The translations under genes were made by a program, and so were the position numbers. A stretch of 64,000 nucleotides of DNA from a virus: positions 1-64,000 of the IMG/VR virus record IMGVR_UViG_3300032286_000925; one strand, 5' to 3'. Of the stretch, positions 58,345 through 64,000 are shown piece after piece. Every line of letters starts with the position of its first letter. Within the stretch, counting starts at the first letter, position 1. Below the pieces are notes generated by a model. The model made no database searches. It saw only the letters and a list, made by a program, of their open reading frames with translations, and had not been told where the DNA came from.

Positions 58345-60867
58345 ATGGCACGTAAATTCTTAACACCAATCGACCTCAATAAAAATGAGTTGCAAAACGT
58401 TGCTATTCAAAACCTAGCAAGCGACCCAGCAAGCCCAGCCACAGGTCAAATATACTACAACACTGGTGGAAGTCTAAAATACTACAATGGTTCTGCCTGG
58501 AAGATAGTTACCACAGGAGTAATTACTGCACTTACCTTTAAGAATGACGGTACCGGAGCAGCAGCAAATTCAACCTTTGATGGATCAACTGCTGTATCTA
58601 TATCATATAACTCAATCGGCGCAGCCCCTACAGTTAACGCAACTTTCACCGGAACACTAACTACACCTCTAAATACAGCTGGACTAGTTGTAACAAATGC
58701 TACCGGCGTGCTCTCTAGCACAGCAACAATCGCTGACTCGTACCTAGCAAATATCACTACAGTGGGTAAGGTTCAAAACTCTGCAACTACCGCATCCTCC
58801 GCAAATGGTGCATCAACAATTGTTTCTCGCGATGGAAATGGTAACTTTGCTGCTAACACAATTACTGCTACTCTTTCAGGAAATATCAGCGGGTCTGCTG
58901 CATCTCTATCTGCTGCATCTGCACTACCTGATGGAACAACTGCAACTACCCAAGCGGCAGCAAACAACTCAACAAGAGTTGCAACTACCGCTTATGTAGA
59001 CACAGCTGTATTCAACGGTCAAGCTGGATTCAACGTACACGCTGCTGTTGCAGCAGCATCTACTACAAACATCTCTGGCACATACACTGCTGGTTCTGCC
59101 GACAACTCACAGGGTACGGGTGTCGGTGCGACATTCGTATTCACTACAGCCACTGTAGATGGTGTAACTCTATCTGCAGGCATGCGTGTTCTTCTAAAGA
59201 ACCAGACTACTGCAACTCAAAATGGTGTCTATACAGTAACTGGAACCCCTGGAGCAAACGTTACACTTACTCGTGCAACTGACTTTGATAACAGCGTTGC
59301 TGGTGAAGTCTTTAACGGTGACTTGATTTACATTGGTGGTACAGGCGGGCAAGCTGGAACCACATGGGTGATGAACTCTCCAGGAACTGCCACAACTCCA
59401 TCTGGTGCAGTTAGAATCGGCACTGACAACATCAACTGGGTACAGTTTGCTGGTGCTGGGACCTACACAGGCTCAAACGGTGTAAGCGTAACAGGAACCG
59501 CCATTGCTGGTGTAGACGCAACCACAGGAGCTAAGGGTGTTGCTTCATTCCCATCAGCTCAGTTTACAGTTGCTTCAGGTGCAGTAACCGTTGCAAACCT
59601 ATCTGCTGCAGTTATTTTAAGCGGTACATTATCTGCTGCTCGTGGTGGTACAGGTGTAGACAACGGTTCAAACACTCTAACACTTGCTGGAAACGTAAGT
59701 CACGCAGGTTCATTTACCCAGACATTTACAGCAACTGCCAATACTTCCCTTACTTTACCTACTACAGGTACGCTTGCTACTCTTGCTGGTTCAGAAGCAC
59801 TAACTAACAAAACCTACAATGCTCTGACTCTAACTGCAGCTTCTACAGGTTTTACAATTGCTGGTGGAACAACTAGCAAGACTCTTACTGTAAGCAACAC
59901 CATAGCTCTTGCGGGTACCGACTCAACAACGATGACGTTCCCAAGCACAAGCAGCACAGTTATGACCCTGGCTCAACCAGGAACGCTGACTGGAACTCTC
60001 ACACTTCGTGCAGGTACTGCAACTGCCGGAACTGCCCCTCTATATCTAACTTCTGGTACTAACCTAACTGCAGCCGCAGCTGGAGCAGTGGAGTTCGATG
60101 GTACTAACCTATTCTTCACTCCAAGCAGCACACGCAAGACTATCGCGTTTACTGACTCAGCAATGTCTGGAAACACAACCGGTTCTGCCGCAACTCTAAC
60201 CAATACTCGCTCACTTTGGGGCCAGAGCTTCAACGGTTCTGCCCTTGTCACTGGGATTATTAGTGGTGCAACTCAAGTTATTGGTACTGCTGGCACAAAC
60301 TTTGTCTTAAAAGGCAGTGATTTTAATGCGACCACTGGTACCGCACCCGGCACTTACATATATGGTAGCGAGGCCACAGCCGCTACTGGAAACGCTCAGG
60401 CTGGTAGCGTCTACATCTACTCTGGTGCAAGTGGAAGCGGTAGCGGTACAGCAGGTAGCATCAACATTGGTTCTGGTGAGGTTATAAACCTGGGTGGCGG
60501 CACTACAAACATTGCAGGAACCGTAAAACTTACCTCACTTGGTAATTCTGGTTTTGTAAAACTAAGCACTGGCGGAGCCTTAATTCAAGACACCAATACC
60601 TACCTCACTTCTACATCCGCTACATCCGCAGGATTTGCAAAGAAGTACGCAGAAAACAATGGAGCTCTTACTGCAACCTCAGGTGCAGTTACTTGGACAG
60701 TCACTCACAACTTGAATACCTCAAACGTTACAGTTCAGACATATCAAAACTCAACCAACGCTTCAGTTGAAGTTGATGTTGTAACCACAAACGCCAACGT
60801 CGTGACTCTTACTTTTAACTCAGCAACACTGACAGGTAGCGAATATCGCGTAGTTGTTATTGGTTAA
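58345..60867 (+). CDS. long repetitive tail fibre protein
   Basis: 840 aa, Thr/Ala/Ser/Gly-rich. N-terminus [31 protein letters not shown] with [16 protein letters not shown] is the usual attachment module. The centre has repeats such as [13 protein letters not shown] and [24 protein letters not shown], and the C-terminus ([14 protein letters not shown]) matches the tip of the preceding protein. Trimeric receptor-binding fibre likely. Confidence 0.85.
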   Translation: MARKFLTPIDLNKNELQNVAIQNLASDPASPATGQIYYNTGGSLKYYNGSAWKIVTTGVITALTFKNDGTGAAANSTFDGSTAVSISYNSIGAAPTVNATFTGTLTTPLNTAGLVVTNATGVLSSTATIADSYLANITTVGKVQNSATTASSANGASTIVSRDGNGNFAANTITATLSGNISGSAASLSAASALPDGTTATTQAAANNSTRVATTAYVDTAVFNGQAGFNVHAAVAAASTTNISGTYTAGSADNSQGTGVGATFVFTTATVDGVTLSAGMRVLLKNQTTATQNGVYTVTGTPGANVTLTRATDFDNSVAGEVFNGDLIYIGGTGGQAGTTWVMNSPGTATTPSGAVRIGTDNINWVQFAGAGTYTGSNGVSVTGTAIAGVDATTGAKGVASFPSAQFTVASGAVTVANLSAAVILSGTLSAARGGTGVDNGSNTLTLAGNVSHAGSFTQTFTATANTSLTLPTTGTLATLAGSEALTNKTYNALTLTAASTGFTIAGGTTSKTLTVSNTIALAGTDSTTMTFPSTSSTVMTLAQPGTLTGTLTLRAGTATAGTAPLYLTSGTNLTAAAAGAVEFDGTNLFFTPSSTRKTIAFTDSAMSGNTTGSAATLTNTRSLWGQSFNGSALVTGIISGATQVIGTAGTNFVLKGSDFNATTGTAPGTYIYGSEATAATGNAQAGSVYIYSGASGSGSGTAGSINIGSGEVINLGGGTTNIAGTVKLTSLGNSGFVKLSTGGALIQDTNTYLTSTSATSAGFAKKYAENNGALTATSGAVTWTVTHNLNTSNVTVQTYQNSTNASVEVDVVTTNANVVTLTFNSATLTGSEYRVVVIG

Positions 60868-60886
60868 TAAGTGGTAGTATAAGCTT

Positions 60887-62161
60887 ATGGCTAGATTATT
60901 TAAAACACCAGTAACTGTTGAAGGTGTAATCTCTACAAATAACGTCATAGCGTCCACCCAATCTTCCGGTGACGAAGGCGGTCAAATTGACCTTACTAAA
61001 GCAGCAACCAATACAACGCTTACTACTGGTGTAACACTGGACGTCTTCCAAAATAGACTTCGTATCTTTGAAACTGGCGGAACTAACCGCGGGTACTACC
61101 TTGATATTTCCGCAGGTGGAACCTCTGCAGCAACCAACATAATCGGCACTGCATCGGCAGTTTCTAATACAGTTACAGGAACTAACTCCGCAGACCTTGT
61201 TTACGGAAACATGGCTGACAACGACCAGTTCAGAATTCGTGTTGGTGGTACTGCCACAAACGCAGGTTTCGTAGAGATTGCAACCGCAGACGATGGCACC
61301 GAGCCAATCTATGTGAGACAGTATACTGGCGTATTCACCACACTGGCTAGAACTGCAACTATTCTTGATGGTTCTGGAAATACCTCTTTTCCTGGAACAG
61401 TAACTGGAACTACCTTTTCTGGTTCAGGTGCATCGCTTACTAGCATTCCAGCTGCAAACGTAACTGGAACTCTCACCTCAACAGTTCTTGGAAACTCATC
61501 TGTATTTATCGGTACAACTTCTGTTGCTCTAAACCGTACTAGTGCAAACCTAGCTCTTACTGGAATATCAAGCATAACACTTCCAGGTTCTACATCTGGA
61601 ACAGCTCAAATTATTCCTACTGCCGCAGCTGGAACTGGAACAGTAATTACACTTCCAGCAACAACTGGAACCGTAGCATTAACTGCAAATAAATTATCAG
61701 TATTTGCTGCAACAACATCTTCAGAACTTCTTGGAGTCATTTCTGATGAAACAGGCTCTGGTGCCTTAGTTTTTGGTACAACTCCAACTATCACTCCAGC
61801 AGATGCTGTCGCTGCTACTTCAGCAACTACTGCTGGATTTATGGGTATGCCACAGAATGCTAAAACTGCATCTTATACACTTGTAGCATCAGATGCTGGC
61901 AAGCATATTTATTTTTCTGGAAGCACCGCTTCTCAAACAATAACTATTCCTGCAAATGGTAGCGTTGGTTACCAAATTGGTACAGCAATTACGTTTATAA
62001 ATTTAGCAACCGTATCTGTTAGCATTGCAATTACGACTGACACTATGTATTTAGCAGGTCCCGGAACTACAGGAACTAGAACTTTAGCTGCTTACGGTAT
62101 GGCAACAGCTGTAAAAATCACTGCAACTTCATGGATTATTAGCGGTAACGGTCTTACATAA
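60887..62161 (+). CDS. tail fibre protein
   Basis: 424 aa. Leaderless: TAGTAT ends 6 nt before the ATG. Similar composition to the previous fibre (repeats IPTAAAGTGTVITLPATTGTVAL). The N-terminus MARLFKTPVTVEGVIS is a different attachment module. Overlaps the next start (TAATG). Confidence 0.8.
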   Translation: MARLFKTPVTVEGVISTNNVIASTQSSGDEGGQIDLTKAATNTTLTTGVTLDVFQNRLRIFETGGTNRGYYLDISAGGTSAATNIIGTASAVSNTVTGTNSADLVYGNMADNDQFRIRVGGTATNAGFVEIATADDGTEPIYVRQYTGVFTTLARTATILDGSGNTSFPGTVTGTTFSGSGASLTSIPAANVTGTLTSTVLGNSSVFIGTTSVALNRTSANLALTGISSITLPGSTSGTAQIIPTAAAGTGTVITLPATTGTVALTANKLSVFAATTSSELLGVISDETGSGALVFGTTPTITPADAVAATSATTAGFMGMPQNAKTASYTLVASDAGKHIYFSGSTASQTITIPANGSVGYQIGTAITFINLATVSVSIAITTDTMYLAGPGTTGTRTLAAYGMATAVKITATSWIISGNGLT

Positions 62162-63561
62162 TGACTGGCATTCTTGGAGGTCTAATTGGAAGTTTTAAGA
62201 CTGCTGTAGCGGGTGTAGTCACTAAATATTTTGCATCCGTACAGAGCAGCACCCCAAAACACGCGTTAGTTTCGGTGGCAACCGATTCTAATCAAAACAC
62301 TTATTATGCAACCAAGTCTGGGTCTACAAGTAGAGCAGGTTTTTTGCTAATAAAAAAGGCAAAAGACGGCTCCATAGTCTGGGTTAAAAACATATCCACT
62401 GGTTATACAACAACAAATGTTGGAGATTCTCCAAACGGCATAAGAGTTATTGGAAGCGACCTATGGGCATGGGGCGTAATGAGGCAAAATATAGGAGTTA
62501 CTTCAGGAAATAACTCTTGGCTGATTAAGTTTGATTTAAATGGAAATATAGTTTCACAGTGGTATCAAAATTGGTCTACAAGTTCACTTAATAGCGAGAT
62601 AATTAGGTTTAATATAGACTCTTCCGGATATTTTCACATGACCTTTTTTGATACCTATGATAAAAGCGTCAACTATTATGATTTAATATTTAATTCAAGT
62701 TTAGTTGCAGTTAAACAGAGGTATTACAGCTACGGTCAATCACTTGACATTAAATCTCGACCATCCGATGGCACTGTGTTTTACTTTGTTCAAAACGATG
62801 GATTTGGGTTCAATCTAGTAACACCAGGAACTGCCCCAACAACCGACACAAGGTATAAATACACAACTTCAGAGACTCCTATAAATTCTTTTAATTCTTC
62901 TGGTTTTACTTTTGATTCAAGCGGAAATATTTATGTTACAAGTTTCACAGTAGGAACTAACGGCTATACTTCTGCAATTCTTCTCAGCAAATTTAATACA
63001 AGTCTTACTCATCAATGGACAAGAAGAATTACTACAGGAACAACGGTTATTCGAGATACTTATCTTGCGTCGTTAACGATAGACAGCTCAGACAATCTTT
63101 ATCTATCACTCAGATACGCATTCTACTCTACAATTTTTAAGTATAACTCATCTGGCACTTTACAGTGGAAGTCTAGAATCGTATTCACCTCTGGCGCAAA
63201 TACAGCCACCGAAATGGCTCCGTATCTTTACATAGACTCAAACAATGATTTAGTTATGATTGCCTCTCAGTATCAATATTTTCCTGACGGAATAGCCTTA
63301 AAAATTAAATCAGACGGCTCTATGGCAGACAACTCGCTGAGAACAATACCAGGAACTTCCCCTGCCCTTGCAGTTAGGATAACCGCAGACACTACTTATA
63401 CCGATGCTGCTTATTCGTATGTAACAGCCTTTTCTGCCCCACCTTCTGGGTATATAACGTACCAAAACTATACAGCGGCTTTTACAACTACTATGCCATA
63501 CACAGTAACAAACACAGACATAACTGCAAGCTACACCGAAAATCAATACCTAACTACGTAA
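62161..63561 (+). CDS. beta-propeller-like surface protein
   Basis: 466 aa. Repeating blades of the type FDSSGNIYVTSF, IDSSDNLYLSL, IDSNNDLVMIAS and FDLNGNIVSQW point to a SBBP/NHL-like propeller. A Gly/Ala N-terminus could join it to the fibre. It could be a receptor-binding or accessory fibre tip. Confidence 0.7.
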   Translation: MTGILGGLIGSFKTAVAGVVTKYFASVQSSTPKHALVSVATDSNQNTYYATKSGSTSRAGFLLIKKAKDGSIVWVKNISTGYTTTNVGDSPNGIRVIGSDLWAWGVMRQNIGVTSGNNSWLIKFDLNGNIVSQWYQNWSTSSLNSEIIRFNIDSSGYFHMTFFDTYDKSVNYYDLIFNSSLVAVKQRYYSYGQSLDIKSRPSDGTVFYFVQNDGFGFNLVTPGTAPTTDTRYKYTTSETPINSFNSSGFTFDSSGNIYVTSFTVGTNGYTSAILLSKFNTSLTHQWTRRITTGTTVIRDTYLASLTIDSSDNLYLSLRYAFYSTIFKYNSSGTLQWKSRIVFTSGANTATEMAPYLYIDSNNDLVMIASQYQYFPDGIALKIKSDGSMADNSLRTIPGTSPALAVRITADTTYTDAAYSYVTAFSAPPSGYITYQNYTAAFTTTMPYTVTNTDITASYTENQYLTT

Positions 63562-63568
63562 GGAACAT

Positions 63569-64000
63569 ATGAGTAAAAAACTGTATATGCTACACATACC
63601 GAAGTGCGGAGGACTTTCAATAAGTCTTATAAAAAAAGTTTTACCAAGAAACATAAACGTTTATCCAAATGAAAGATTTGATGATTTTACAGATTTTAAT
63701 AACTACGATTATGTACATTGGCACTTTGGCTCGACTTTAATAGACGACCCAAACTGCGACACAGTTTGCATAGTTAGAGACCCAGTAGATAGGGCTATCA
63801 GCAATTTTCTTTGGCTAAAGCAGCAGAACAGCCTAATCGAATCGACTGTATACACTGACGATACTTCATTGCTAGACCAACTAAAATATTATCTTTTTGA
63901 AGACAAGAACTACTTCTCACATAGAAACCTACAAGCAAAATTTCTATCAAATGGAATTTCAAATGATATTTTAGAAGCAGTGTATAAAAAAATTCCAAAT
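63569..64000 (+). CDS. sulfotransferase family protein (partial, runs off window)
   Basis: 144 codons are visible. P-loop-like HIPKCGG at residues 9-15 binds the 5'-phosphosulfate of PAPS, and RDPVDRAISNF at 70-80 is the 3'-phosphate site. It transfers sulfate to a hydroxyl of a carbohydrate or similar. AAGGAAC precedes the ATG by 2 nt. It follows the fibres, which suggests glycan modification of the virion or host surface. Confidence 0.8.
   Translation, partial: MSKKLYMLHIPKCGGLSISLIKKVLPRNINVYPNERFDDFTDFNNYDYVHWHFGSTLIDDPNCDTVCIVRDPVDRAISNFLWLKQQNSLIESTVYTDDTSLLDQLKYYLFEDKNYFSHRNLQAKFLSNGISNDILEAVYKKIPN

Noticed and set aside
58482-60251. Minus-strand frames inside the tail fibre genes
   Set aside because: Low-complexity shadows of Thr/Ala/Gly codons, without ribosome sites.

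Overview
This window looks like part of the genome of a double-stranded DNA bacteriophage infecting an actinobacterium. The phage signs are a large terminase, long repetitive tail-fibre proteins, peptidoglycan hydrolases, holin-like proteins, and dense, overlapping small genes. The actinobacterial signs are a WhiB-like Fe-S regulator, a ClgR-like helix-turn-helix protein, a DUF3039 protein, a class II (B12-dependent) ribonucleotide reductase and several leaderless promoters. Base composition is A+T-leaning, which fits a low-GC (for example freshwater planktonic) actinobacterial host better than Streptomyces or Mycobacterium; that host guess is inference. No capsid, portal or tape-measure gene was recognised, so the genome must extend beyond the window.

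Layout. 1-200: an 11-bp tandem repeat array. 0.3-4.1 kb: a small Cys protein (+), then on the minus strand the large terminase, a peptidoglycan-binding protein, two small membrane proteins and a lipobox-bearing NlpC/P60 hydrolase. 4.2-22.2 kb: a striking array of about 28 minus-strand transcription units, each holding one to three small genes. Each unit has its own TTGACT-N17-type promoter and a covarying GAAA-loop hairpin, and a conserved A+T-rich element with three AATT boxes separates it from the next. 22.3-28.9 kb: SSB, ClgR-like HTH, conserved small phage proteins and a MoxR-type ATPase plus VWA/metallopeptidase-like pair, with the same promoter style but without the AATT element. 28.9-32.5 kb: a region rich in a dispersed TTCGTTAAAAGTTT-like motif, including a probable small terminase and a CHAP-like protein whose catalytic Cys is replaced. 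32.7-36 kb: DNA-binding, zinc-ribbon and glycosyltransferase genes. 36-39.5 kb: a surface-sugar operon (two glycosyltransferase-like genes, epimerase, methyltransferase) beside an operator-rich divergent promoter. 39.5-44.6 kb (+): a secreted coiled-coil/PA14 protein, holin-like proteins and an M23 peptidase. 44.7-51.5 kb (-): nuclease, pyrimidine-dimer glycosylase, thioredoxin, two DNA methyltransferases and small genes sharing a C-terminal tail. 50.1-52.5 kb: tRNA-Met, a second tRNA, a tRNA-like region and a tmRNA. 53.3-57.5 kb (-): holin-like, WhiB-like, zinc ribbon, ribonucleotide reductase and a sugar-processing beta-propeller. 57.5-64 kb (+): tail fibre/collagen-like proteins, a propeller protein and the start of a sulfotransferase.

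How it works together (inference): the cassette array probably expresses many small host-takeover or DNA-metabolism accessory proteins, many of them zinc ribbons, as independent short transcripts. SSB, NrdJ, thioredoxin, methyltransferases and the repair glycosylase support replication. The glycan genes and fibres set surface recognition. The tmRNA and tRNAs support translation. The most notable undescribed signals are the cassette architecture and a C-terminal E-P-D-[IV]-V-Y peptide shared by at least seven unrelated small proteins.
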